From Phoenicibacter congonensis (GTDB lineage: Bacteria > Actinomycetota > Coriobacteriia > Coriobacteriales > Eggerthellaceae), in contig JAUMVS010000044.1 of assembly GCA_030530045.1 (NCBI GenBank), forward strand, positions 1 through 10,451: DNA of 10,451 nt, read 5' to 3'. A program made the position numbers and the translations under genes. This document shows positions 1-6,031 of the stretch, piece after piece. Numbering within the stretch: position 1 is the stretch's first letter; every line of letters starts with the position of its first letter. Below the pieces are notes generated by a model. That model worked only from the letters and a program-made list of their open reading frames with translations. It was not told where the DNA came from and did not search any database.

Positions 1-1
1 A

Positions 2-457
2 CTGACACTTGCCGACCGCGTAGCTCTCACAAGACGCGCTCTTCTTCACTACAGAATTGACAACGAAAACTCTTCCGTTAAATCGGGAGCAAAGGTTTTC
101 TGCGTTAGCGATGAATACGAATCATTCGAGAAGCTTTTGGCCGAGCATCCTGAAAAAGCAGAAGCTTTCGCAAAAATCGTTCCTGCCAAGAAGTGGGAAA
201 CATATCTTTGGAACTTCAACCGCCTCGACGTTTCTCTTCGCCCAGAATTCCTCGACAAAATGCGCGAAGAATTTAAAGCATATGCTGAAGCCGACCGCCT
301 CGACAAGCAGCTTTTTGCTGACGCCGAGTGGAAAGAAGTCCAAGCTCTCGTGAACGACAAGGAGTGGGACATTGAGGCTAACTTCACAGTTGTTCCACAC
401 ACAATTCCAACCTACAAAAAAGCGATCGTAAAGGCTACAAACAAGTTCTTTAAATAG
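2..457 (+). CDS. Family 2 glycosyltransferase, C-terminal part (cut by window edge)
   Basis: An open frame enters from the left edge and ends at TAG 455-457; about 151 residues are visible. The first residues read 'HYRIDNENSSVKSG' followed by 'KVFCVSDEYESFEKLL'. This is the block that follows the GT-A catalytic domain in many surface-polysaccharide glycosyltransferases (family 2): a tyrosine/arginine/asparagine-rich segment, then a helical C-terminal tail with no membrane segment. The nucleotide-sugar site (DxD) must lie outside the window, so donor and acceptor cannot be stated. An internal ATG at 137 is not the real start, because the frame is open and conserved-looking upstream of it. The next glycosyltransferase begins 10 nt downstream, and the shared operon with an ABC-2 exporter points to assembly of a cell-wall or capsular glycan. 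The family call rests on pattern recognition of the C-terminal region only. Confidence 0.72.
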   Translation: MTLADRVALTRRALLHYRIDNENSSVKSGAKVFCVSDEYESFEKLLAEHPEKAEAFAKIVPAKKWETYLWNFNRLDVSLRPEFLDKMREEFKAYAEADRLDKQLFADAEWKEVQALVNDKEWDIEANFTVVPHTIPTYKKAIVKATNKFFK

Positions 458-467
458 GATTTTTTCT

Positions 468-1655
468 ATGCGACTAAACAATGTAAAAAGTGAGCCTTTG
501 GTTTCAATAGTTGTTCCTGTTTACAACACGGCCGACTACCTCGACGAAATGCTTGAGTCGGTCACGGGGCAAACCTATCAAAACCTTGAAATCATTTGTG
601 TAAACGACGGCTCGAAAGACAATAGTCTTGATGTGCTGATGAAATGGGCAAAGAACGACAGCCGCATCAAGGTCATTGACAAGGCAAATTCTGGCGCAAG
701 CGACACCCGCAACACTGGCCTTCGCAATGCAACAGGCGATTACCTTTGCTTTATCGACTCCGACGACTTTGTCGAACCAACGCTCATCGAAGACACTCTC
801 ACATGTGCAATCGAAAACAAAGTTGATGCTGTTGTCTATAACATCGACCTCTTCGACGAAGAAAAGAAGAAGTTCACACCGCACAAAACTGCTGTTGACA
901 AGGAAAGAATCCCGGTCGGCACTCCTTTCAAGGCGAGTGACATTGATCACTTCTATAAATATCTCATTGGCTTTACCGTAAACAAGCTCTACAGACGTTC
1001 ACTTCTGACCGACATTAATCTTGAGTTTGTAAAAATGGGCGCTCATGAGGACATGCCTTTTACCTATGTCGCGCTTTCGGCCGCTAACAGCATTTATTAC
1101 CTCAACAAGACGCTTTACCACTACAGAAGAGCGCGTGAGGGCAGCTTGAGCGACAACACAAACGATAAATATGAGTACATGATTACCGCGCTTGCCACAA
1201 TGAGAAAGCAGCTTGAAGATGCAGGCTTGATGAAGGCAAACAAGCGTAACTTTGACAATTACGCTCTTCACATGATGTATTGGAAAGCCAACTCTATTGG
1301 CGTGCCACACAACGTGAATTTCGTCAAAGATTGCCGTGAGCAATTCCTTGAGAAATTTGACCTTTTGGAGAAAGACAGCAAATATTTCTTTGACGGTGTG
1401 GAGCGTGCATTCTTAAAAACCACAACACATCCGAAAAAGGGTACTAAAATCAAAGAGGCTCTTTTCCTGAGTGACGACCCCGAGCATGAAACTGCAGCGC
1501 TCAAAGTGTATAAAGCGACGCACGGCGATTGGCTGAGGAGATCCAAGATTGGACGCGCAGGTCACCTGGGAAAAGCGTTTTTAAGAGAAACAAGACACGC
1601 TGGATTATCATCGGCTCTAAATAAAGCGAAATCTAGAATCAACGAACAGGAATAA
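468..1655 (+). CDS. Family 2 glycosyltransferase (GT-A fold)
   Basis: This 395-residue protein should transfer a sugar from a nucleotide sugar onto a growing surface glycan at the cytoplasmic face of the membrane. The GT2 domain starts at once: 'VSIVVPVYN' (residues 12-20), the nucleotide-binding 'NDGSKDNS' (46-53), 'SGASDTRNTGL' (75-85) and the metal-binding 'DSDD' (97-100). 'GAHEDMPFTY' (191-200) carries the Glu-Asp expected for the catalytic base, and 'YHYRRAREGSLS' (217-228) closes the domain. The remaining 165 or so residues are a lysine-rich helical tail without an obvious domain or membrane segment. The ATG at 468 is supported by AGGA at 456-459, which overlaps the stop codon of the preceding gene. 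The permease gene follows after 3 nt. The sugar specificity cannot be read from the sequence. Family certain; role in this glycan inferred from the operon. Confidence 0.9.
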   Translation: MRLNNVKSEPLVSIVVPVYNTADYLDEMLESVTGQTYQNLEIICVNDGSKDNSLDVLMKWAKNDSRIKVIDKANSGASDTRNTGLRNATGDYLCFIDSDDFVEPTLIEDTLTCAIENKVDAVVYNIDLFDEEKKKFTPHKTAVDKERIPVGTPFKASDIDHFYKYLIGFTVNKLYRRSLLTDINLEFVKMGAHEDMPFTYVALSAANSIYYLNKTLYHYRRAREGSLSDNTNDKYEYMITALATMRKQLEDAGLMKANKRNFDNYALHMMYWKANSIGVPHNVNFVKDCREQFLEKFDLLEKDSKYFFDGVERAFLKTTTHPKKGTKIKEALFLSDDPEHETAALKVYKATHGDWLRRSKIGRAGHLGKAFLRETRHAGLSSALNKAKSRINEQE

Positions 1656-1658
1656 ATA

Positions 1659-2471
1659 ATGGACAACAGTTCACAAGCAATAGAATCGCCTAGGCGAGAT
1701 GGTGAGATTGCGAGAAACGCAATCGAGACTCGCACCTGGAAGAAAAACTGGTTTATTTTAAAGACTCTCGTCGGCAAAGACTTTAAGGTCAAATACAGAC
1801 GAAGCGTTCTCGGCGTTGTTTGGTCGGTCTTAAACCCACTGCTCATGATGATTGTTATGTCGGCAGTTTTTTCTTACATGTTCCGCTTTAACATCGAGAA
1901 CTTCCCTCTTTATTTGATTCTTGGACAAATCATGTTCTCTCTCATGAGTGATGCAACAAGTGGAGCTATGCAATCCATCATTGGAGCAGCCTCGCTGATT
2001 CAAAAAATTCGTCTCGAGAAAGTCATTTTCTCGCTCGTAAACTTCCTTTTCTCGGCTATTGCTGCTGTCGCAGTAATGATTTACTTCCAAGTCATTCCAA
2101 CTTGGGACATTCTGTTTTTGCCGCTCCTGATTGTCTACGTCGTAGCATTCTCAGCTGGACTGGGCCTCATTTTGGCATCGTTAGCTGTGTTCTTCCGCGA
2201 CGTAATTCATCTTTGGAGCGTTGTGCTCACGGCTTGGACCTACGCAACACCGCTGTTCTATCCAGTGGAACTTCTGCCTGAAATTTTGCAGCAGGCAATT
2301 CAGTTCAACCCAATGTATCAGTACATTCTTTACTTTAGAAACATCATGATGTACAACATCACACCAACCATCGAGCAAAACCTGATTTGCATCGCAATGG
2401 CTGCAATTTCGCTGGCGCTCGGCATTTGGGTGTTTAGGAAAACCGAACATAAATTCATTCTTTACGTTTAA
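1659..2471 (+). CDS. ABC-2 type polysaccharide export permease (Wzm/TagG-like)
   Basis: This 270-residue integral membrane protein is the channel half of an ABC exporter that moves a lipid-linked polysaccharide or teichoic-acid-like polymer out across the cytoplasmic membrane. An N-terminal amphipathic stretch leads into 'KYRRSVLGVVWSVLNPL' (45-61), the classic entry to the first membrane helix of this family. Roughly six membrane segments follow (about 53-75, 84-103, 122-144, 149-176, 185-203, 241-260). Family marks include 'FFRDV' (178-182), 'TPLFYP' (197-202) and 'NPMYQYILYFR' (217-227). Length is normal for the family. AGGA at 1648-1651 lies 7 nt before the ATG. Only 3 nt separate it from the glycosyltransferase upstream and 15 nt from the ATPase downstream, so the three are surely co-transcribed. 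Which polymer it carries is unknown. Confidence 0.93.
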   Translation: MDNSSQAIESPRRDGEIARNAIETRTWKKNWFILKTLVGKDFKVKYRRSVLGVVWSVLNPLLMMIVMSAVFSYMFRFNIENFPLYLILGQIMFSLMSDATSGAMQSIIGAASLIQKIRLEKVIFSLVNFLFSAIAAVAVMIYFQVIPTWDILFLPLLIVYVVAFSAGLGLILASLAVFFRDVIHLWSVVLTAWTYATPLFYPVELLPEILQQAIQFNPMYQYILYFRNIMMYNITPTIEQNLICIAMAAISLALGIWVFRKTEHKFILYV

Positions 2472-2486
2472 AGAGAGTTGTAAAAA

Positions 2487-3245
2487 GTGAAAAACAATAT
2501 CGACACATCGGAAGTAGTTATCGAAGTTAAAGATGTTGACATGATTTTCAACATCGCTAACGAAAAGCTAACGAACCTGAAAGAATACTTCATCAAAATC
2601 ATTCGCCACGAGCTCATGTTCCGCGAGTTCAAAGCGCTCGAGAATATTAATTTCACCGTCAACCGAGGCGATGTTTATGGAATCGTTGGAACCAACGGTT
2701 CAGGCAAATCGACGCTGCTAAAAATTGTTGCTGGCGTTCTTGAACCATCGAAAGGCACTTGCAAAATCAACGGCACAATCGCTCCTCTGATTGAGCTTGG
2801 CGCAGGTTTTGACTACGAACTCACCGCTCGTGAAAACACCTATCTCAACGGCTCCCTCCTTGGTTACAGCAAGGAATTTATCGACGAGAACTTCGACAAG
2901 ATTGTTGAGTTTGCCGAGATTGAAAACTTCGTTGACATGCCAATGAAGAACTACTCTTCAGGCATGGTTGCAAGAATTGCATTCGCAATTGCGACGGCTA
3001 CAGTTCCTGACATTCTGATTGTTGACGAGGCACTCTCGGTTGGCGACTTCCTCTTCCAGCAGAAGTGCATGGATCGCATTAACGACCTCGTTGACAATTA
3101 CGGCACGACACTTCTGTTTGTTTCGCACAGCATTGACCAAGTCGAGAACCTTTGCAGAAAAGCAATCTGGATTGAGAAGGGCCACATGCGCATGAAGGGC
3201 GACGCAAAGGATGTCTGTGAAGCCTATCGCCAGCTTGGCGCGTAG
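2487..3245 (+). CDS. ABC transporter ATP-binding protein for polysaccharide export (Wzt/TagH-like, short form)
   Basis: This 252-residue cytoplasmic ATPase powers the permease encoded just upstream. Visible motifs are Walker A 'GTNGSGKST' (68-76), the 'LIELGAGFDYELTARENTYL' block (101-120) typical of Wzt/TagH polysaccharide exporters, a degenerate signature 'YSSGM' (156-160) in place of LSGGQ, Walker B 'ILIVDE' (176-181) and the switch histidine H214. The protein ends shortly after the nucleotide-binding domain. It therefore lacks the C-terminal carbohydrate-binding domain of long Wzt proteins, and export would not depend on terminal-sugar recognition by that domain. The start is GTG at 2487. 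A purine stretch (AGAGAG, 2472-2477) precedes it, and the only in-frame ATG nearby (residue 19) would cut into the first strand. It is the last gene of the operon; a hairpin terminator follows 88 nt after the stop. Confidence 0.92.
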   Translation: MKNNIDTSEVVIEVKDVDMIFNIANEKLTNLKEYFIKIIRHELMFREFKALENINFTVNRGDVYGIVGTNGSGKSTLLKIVAGVLEPSKGTCKINGTIAPLIELGAGFDYELTARENTYLNGSLLGYSKEFIDENFDKIVEFAEIENFVDMPMKNYSSGMVARIAFAIATATVPDILIVDEALSVGDFLFQQKCMDRINDLVDNYGTTLLFVSHSIDQVENLCRKAIWIEKGHMRMKGDAKDVCEAYRQLGA

Positions 3246-3332
3246 TTTTCTGCATCTTTAAGATTCTTGCCTCAAGAATAGATTTAGAACGCAACAAGCC
3301 AGCTAAATCGAAAGATAAATACAAAAAGCAAG

Positions 3333-3365
3333 AAAGCACTGGCAGTTCCGCTAGTGCTTTTATCT
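3333..3365 (+). terminator. Intrinsic terminator of the polysaccharide operon
   Basis: AAAGCACTGGC (3333-3343) pairs with GCTAGTGCTTT (3350-3360) around a six-base loop, an 11-bp stem, and TTTT continues across 3358-3361. In + strand RNA position 3341/3352 forms a G-U pair, so the stem is unbroken. In - strand RNA the same position is an A-C mismatch. The hairpin therefore favours the operon ending at 3245, but it may also stop the converging acyltransferase transcript, which meets CTTGCTTTTTG on its far side. Confidence 0.78.
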
Positions 3366-3473
3366 CTGAAATCCAGCAAGTTTTGCCCAGGCTATAAAAA
3401 GAAGTGTTCATTTGTAATGCAGATGCGTCCGACATGTTGACGCAACACAAGACAGAGCGAAGAGACGAGGCCC

Positions 3474-4511
3474 TTACGGCACCACGCGTCGCAGAACCGG
3501 AACCTTTTTGAGACCCAGCACAATGACAATGCATGCAATCCAAATGAGAATTGGAGCGATTGTTCTGAGGGCAATTGATGTTTGAGACACCTTCAAAATT
3601 ACCGCAATCAGGTCGTGAATGAAGAGGCGATGGATGAGATAGACTCCAAAACTGCAAGAGGCAACTTTAGCTATGACACCAATCGCTCTTTCATTAAGTG
3701 AAGAGAAGTCAATTTGCTTGAAGAAAACAAACGCTGCAAGTGCGGGCAGGACGCCTGTGAAATAGCCATAATCAATGCTTGCCGTCTTCACGACTTCGCC
3801 AACCTGTGCCGACATTATCGCCATGTTGACATAACGAAAAACGATTGCGAAAATCCCAAGTCCATAAATTGTAAGGCGAGTTTTCTTTGAAAAATCTTCA
3901 GTGGACGCAAGGTAACCAAGAATGGCATAGAAAACAAACGTTGTTACCATTGGCTGGGAAATAGAAGGATTCCATGAGAGTTTGAGCATTCCCAACACTG
4001 GTGGAATTATCGATTGGAGCACAAAGAAAGTGCCAGCGAGATACCAAAGCACCTTGCGCTCGTTAGAAAGCAAAGACAACGCAGGATAGGCAAGATAGAG
4101 CGCAAACAGCGGGAAGAAGAACCAGTAAACTCCTTCAATTCCACTCGACATAAACAATGTCCAAAAATCAAGAAGCCCAAATTTCGCAGCCTCTTCTGGA
4201 GTCGCCGCTATTCCAAAGCGCACAATGTAGATGAAAATTGACCAAAGAAGGAATGGGACAAAAGTTCTCACAACTCGTTTTTTGAAAAACGTTTTTGTGT
4301 CATATCGGTCGCGATAGCGCATGAGCGTTGCTCCCGAGAGCATGAGAAAAATCGGAACTGCCCACCAGCAGATAACCTCAATAACAAGACTGCAAAGCCA
4401 ATTTGGACCAGGCGCATAAACGTGCACCATGTTGTTGCAATGCATAAAGACTACGGCAAGACAAGCCAAGATGTTCAAGACATCGAAATAAACTATTCGG
4501 TTCGATTTCAT
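3474..4511 (-). CDS. Acyltransferase-3 family membrane protein (probable O-acetyltransferase)
   Basis: This 345-residue polytopic membrane protein of the OafA/WecH class (acyltransferase family 3) probably moves an acyl group, usually acetyl, onto a cell-surface sugar. It has about ten hydrophobic segments. The entry 'IVYFDVLNILACLAVVFMHC' (6-25) contains the conserved His24. 'PIFLMLSGA' (53-61), 'KKRVVRTFVPFLLW' (77-90) with the conserved arginines, 'YWFFFPLFALYL' (129-140) and the late 'GVYLIH' (289-294) are all typical. I chose ATG 4511 because AAAGG at 4523-4519 lies 7 nt before it. A GTG at 4544 in the same frame has no comparable site and would add eleven non-hydrophobic residues. It converges on the glycan-export operon and may modify that polymer, but this is inference. 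Its promoter is not obvious, and read-through from the upstream tRNA-Ala is possible. Confidence 0.88.
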   Translation of the reverse strand: MKSNRIVYFDVLNILACLAVVFMHCNNMVHVYAPGPNWLCSLVIEVICWWAVPIFLMLSGATLMRYRDRYDTKTFFKKRVVRTFVPFLLWSIFIYIVRFGIAATPEEAAKFGLLDFWTLFMSSGIEGVYWFFFPLFALYLAYPALSLLSNERKVLWYLAGTFFVLQSIIPPVLGMLKLSWNPSISQPMVTTFVFYAILGYLASTEDFSKKTRLTIYGLGIFAIVFRYVNMAIMSAQVGEVVKTASIDYGYFTGVLPALAAFVFFKQIDFSSLNERAIGVIAKVASCSFGVYLIHRLFIHDLIAVILKVSQTSIALRTIAPILIWIACIVIVLGLKKVPVLRRVVP

Positions 4512-4556
4512 GCAGCTACCTTTACTACCCTTCCCAAACTGCACAGAAATATTTTT

Positions 4557-4578
4557 GGTCTAATTTTGGTTTAATTTT
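4557..4578. repeat. Two tandem 11-bp repeats upstream of the acyltransferase gene
   Basis: GGTCTAATTTT (4557-4567) is followed directly by GGTTTAATTTT (4568-4578), with one mismatch between copies, and a further ATTTTT lies just to the left (4551-4556). The repeats sit 46-67 nt before the acyltransferase start on the - strand. Spacing of one helical turn could suit a regulator binding one face of the DNA, or this may simply be AT-rich leader sequence. No recognisable -35/-10 pair accompanies it. Confidence 0.5.
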
Positions 4579-4643
4579 GCATGAGTGGTGAGGAACTTGA
4601 CCACATGATGCGCAAATAACCTTAGCTAGACCGCGCATAAAAA

Positions 4644-4719
4644 TGGTGGAGCATAGGGGGTTCGAACCCCTGACCTCATGGCTGCCAGCCATGCGCTCTC
4701 CCAGCTGAGCTAATGCCCC
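4644..4719 (-). tRNA. tRNA-Ala (anticodon GGC)
   Basis: Reading the - strand, a full 76-nt cloverleaf is present with CCA encoded (4646-4644). The acceptor stem GGGGCAT pairs with ATGCTCC with one G-U. The D arm is GCTC/GAGC. The anticodon arm CATGG-CTGGCAG-CCATG has anticodon GGC at 4686-4684, which decodes GCC. The variable loop is AGGTC and the T arm is AGGGG-TTCGAAC-CCCCT. It lies between the terminator of the mrp gene and the acyltransferase gene, all on the same strand. The T5 run immediately after CCA (4643-4639) has no separate hairpin before it. Confidence 0.97.
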
Positions 4720-4732
4720 ACGACGCCTAACT

Positions 4733-4741
4733 ATGATAACA
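4733..4741 (-). promoter_or_regulatory. Extended -10 promoter of tRNA-Ala
   Basis: On the - strand TGTTATCAT (4741-4733) contains a TG-n extended -10 with hexamer TATCAT. Transcription would start near 4726, leaving a leader of about 7 nt to be trimmed before the mature tRNA 5' end at 4719. No good -35 is visible at 16-18 bp, which fits an extended -10 promoter. The site begins just after the mrp terminator, so the tRNA should have its own start. Confidence 0.55.
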
Positions 4742-4761
4742 CAGAGCGCCGCGCCAAACTG

Positions 4762-4800
4762 CAAAGAAAAAAGCGGAGGAGCATTGCGCTCCCCCGCTTT
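4762..4800 (-). terminator. Intrinsic terminator of the mrp gene
   Basis: Read on the - strand, a 13-bp stem with a five-base loop (arms 4800-4788 and 4782-4770) is followed by a T-rich tail (TTTT at 4769-4766, then C and TTTG). Position 4793/4777 is a G-U pair in - strand RNA but an A-C mismatch in + strand RNA. The hairpin is thus built for the - strand transcript and lies 28 nt after the mrp stop codon. Confidence 0.88.
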
Positions 4801-4828
4801 CGTGCGATTCTTAAATTATTGCTAAAGC

Positions 4829-5671
4829 CTAGATGTGCTCGATGACGTTGTTTAGAGCACCGTCGATCTCATATTCCTCTACTTTGCCAGCATCAACAAG
4901 GCGAGCGAATTTTGGATCAAGTGGAAGCGTTGCATAGGATGGAATATCATATTTCTCAGCAACGTCTTTAGCCTGAGTCTCGCCAAAGATGTAGTGTTTC
5001 TTGTCGCACTCGTCGCAAACGAAGTAGCTCATGTTCTCAACGAGACCAGTGACTGGAACGTTCATCTCTTTTGCAAGGTTGACAGCTTTGCCAACAATCA
5101 TTTGAACGAGCTCTTGAGGAGCCGAAACTGTGACGATGCCGTCAACCGGAATCATTTGCATGATTGTGAGGAACACGTCGCTTGTTCCTGGAGGCATGTC
5201 GAAGAGCAAATAGTCAAGCTCGCCCCACATGACTTCTTCGTAGAACTGCTTGATGACGCCGCCAATCAGCGGACCACGCCATGCAACTGGAGCTTCTTCG
5301 TTGTCAAGAAGAAGGTTCAGTGACATGATTTTGATTCCGCTTTCGGTGAGAATTGGCTCAATGCCAGCAATGGAAGCGCCAGGGCGGCGATTCACGCCAA
5401 ATGCCTTTGGAATTGAAGGGCCAGTGATGTCGGCGTCGAGAATGCCAACTTTTTTGCCCTGTTTAGTTAGCTCGGAAGCGAGCAAGCAAGTAACAGCGCT
5501 TTTACCAACGCCACCTTTGCCTGACACAACAGCGATGATTTTCTTTATGTGTGAAGAAGGTAGGACCTCATATTTTTGAGGCGCAGTTCTTGCTCCGCAA
5601 TTGCCAAAAGCGCAGCTAGAGCAGTCATGCGTGCAGCCTTCTGGAACTTGTTCTTGATTCTCTTCTGCCAT
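4829..5671 (-). CDS. mrp: Mrp/NBP35 family Fe-S cluster carrier ATPase
   Basis: This 280-residue cytoplasmic P-loop NTPase of the Mrp/NBP35/ApbC family is expected to carry [4Fe-4S] clusters to apoproteins. The deviant Walker A 'GKGGVGKS' (51-58), 'ILDADITGPS' (77-86), 'WRGPL' (131-135), 'DMPPGTSD' (158-165) and the bridging-cluster motif C219-x2-C222 ('VCDEC') are all present; the CxxC pair of two subunits holds the transferred cluster. The first 25 residues carry four more cysteines (C13, C17, C20, C25), a separate N-terminal cluster motif reminiscent of the eukaryotic/archaeal Nbp35 type rather than the DUF59 N-domain of many bacterial Mrp proteins. The start is firm: AAGGAG at 5682-5677, 5 nt before ATG. 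It stands alone, with a terminator on its 3' side and an operator-like palindrome 18-33 nt upstream. The U32 protein (7080-8360) also has a probable Fe-S cluster and could be one client, which is speculative. Confidence 0.93.
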   Translation of the reverse strand: MAEENQEQVPEGCTHDCSSCAFGNCGARTAPQKYEVLPSSHIKKIIAVVSGKGGVGKSAVTCLLASELTKQGKKVGILDADITGPSIPKAFGVNRRPGASIAGIEPILTESGIKIMSLNLLLDNEEAPVAWRGPLIGGVIKQFYEEVMWGELDYLLFDMPPGTSDVFLTIMQMIPVDGIVTVSAPQELVQMIVGKAVNLAKEMNVPVTGLVENMSYFVCDECDKKHYIFGETQAKDVAEKYDIPSYATLPLDPKFARLVDAGKVEEYEIDGALNNVIEHI

Positions 5672-5688
5672 CTTTACTCCTTAAAAAC

Positions 5689-5704
5689 TGAACATTAAAG
5701 TTCA
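5689..5704. promoter_or_regulatory. Operator-like palindrome upstream of mrp
   Basis: TGAACATTAAAGTTCA is a 16-bp inverted repeat with only one of eight base pairs (5694/5699) breaking the symmetry. It ends 18 nt before the mrp ATG and lies next to its ribosome-binding site. On the - strand the centre reads TTTAAT, a five-of-six match to a -10 box, so a bound dimer would block the promoter. The half-site spacing does not match the Gram-positive LexA box (GAAC-N4-GTTC; here it is N6). No regulator is assigned. Confidence 0.5.
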
Positions 5705-5742
5705 TCTTACATCAACATGAAAAAAACAAAAGTTAGACTAAA

Positions 5743-5760
5743 CCTCAGAAAAAACTGAGG
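5743..5760 (-). terminator. Possible hairpin terminator of the small membrane-protein gene
   Basis: CCTCAG (5743-5748) and CTGAGG (5755-5760) form a perfect 6-bp stem around six A (six T on the - strand). It starts 26 nt after the stop codon at 5787. On the - strand it is followed by TTTAGTCTAACTTTTG, rich in T but not a clean run, so it is a weak terminator at best. Confidence 0.4.
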
Positions 5761-5786
5761 CGAAACACCACCAGATTTGCCGATGT

Positions 5787-5924
5787 TTAGCGGGAGTTTT
5801 TGAGCAGTTTTGCGCCCAAAACAATGCAACCAACGCCAACAGAGACTCCAACCACTGCTGCGACGCTGCCAAATGCAATTGCCCACGCGCCCGAGCGGCG
5901 CATTGTTCTAATAGCTCTTTCCAT
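5787..5924 (-). CDS. Small single-pass membrane protein, 45 residues, unknown function
   Basis: This short frame reads 'MERAIRTMRRSGAW', then a long hydrophobic, glycine- and valine-rich segment (about residues 14-41, 'AIAFGSVAAVVGVSVGVGC' then 'IVLGAKLL') and ends 'KNSR'. Four arginines before the membrane segment and a short basic tail predict a single-pass protein, with the N-terminus probably inside by the positive-inside rule. Translation signals are good: AAAGGA (5937-5932) lies 7 nt before ATG 5924, and the frame ends in TAA. Gene spacing also supports it: it fills an otherwise empty gap between the DMT transporter (stop at 6032) and mrp, on the same strand, and a hairpin follows. Small-xxx-small spacing of Gly/Ala/Ser in the helix could support helix packing or self-association. 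I do not recognise the family. No cleavable signal peptide is clear. A chance ORF is possible but less likely given the ribosome-binding site and composition. Confidence 0.68.
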   Translation of the reverse strand: MERAIRTMRRSGAWAIAFGSVAAVVGVSVGVGCIVLGAKLLKNSR

Positions 5925-6031
5925 GATGAAATCCTTTCTGTAACTTGTTTAGAGTTTAACCCAATTTGCGACTTTCCAATTTCAGGATGATGACGCGAGT
6001 CGACAAAAGAAGGCGCGGAATGTGCGCAGTT

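Noticed and set aside
3246..3473. Hidden gene or pseudogene in the 228-nt convergent gap
   Set aside because: Apart from the terminator and a 5-bp inverted repeat (TGTTG-ACG-CAACA, near 3435) I find no frame with a start signal or recognisable protein remnant.
3079..3657. 192-residue open frame on the - strand across the ABC ATPase end and the acyltransferase end
   Set aside because: It overlaps two well-supported genes, is Cys/Ser/Arg-rich without any recognisable motif and has no ribosome-binding site. It is a shadow frame.
4509..4544. Acyltransferase start at GTG 4544
   Set aside because: ATG 4511 has AAAGG at proper spacing and gives the usual short N-terminus before the first membrane helix.
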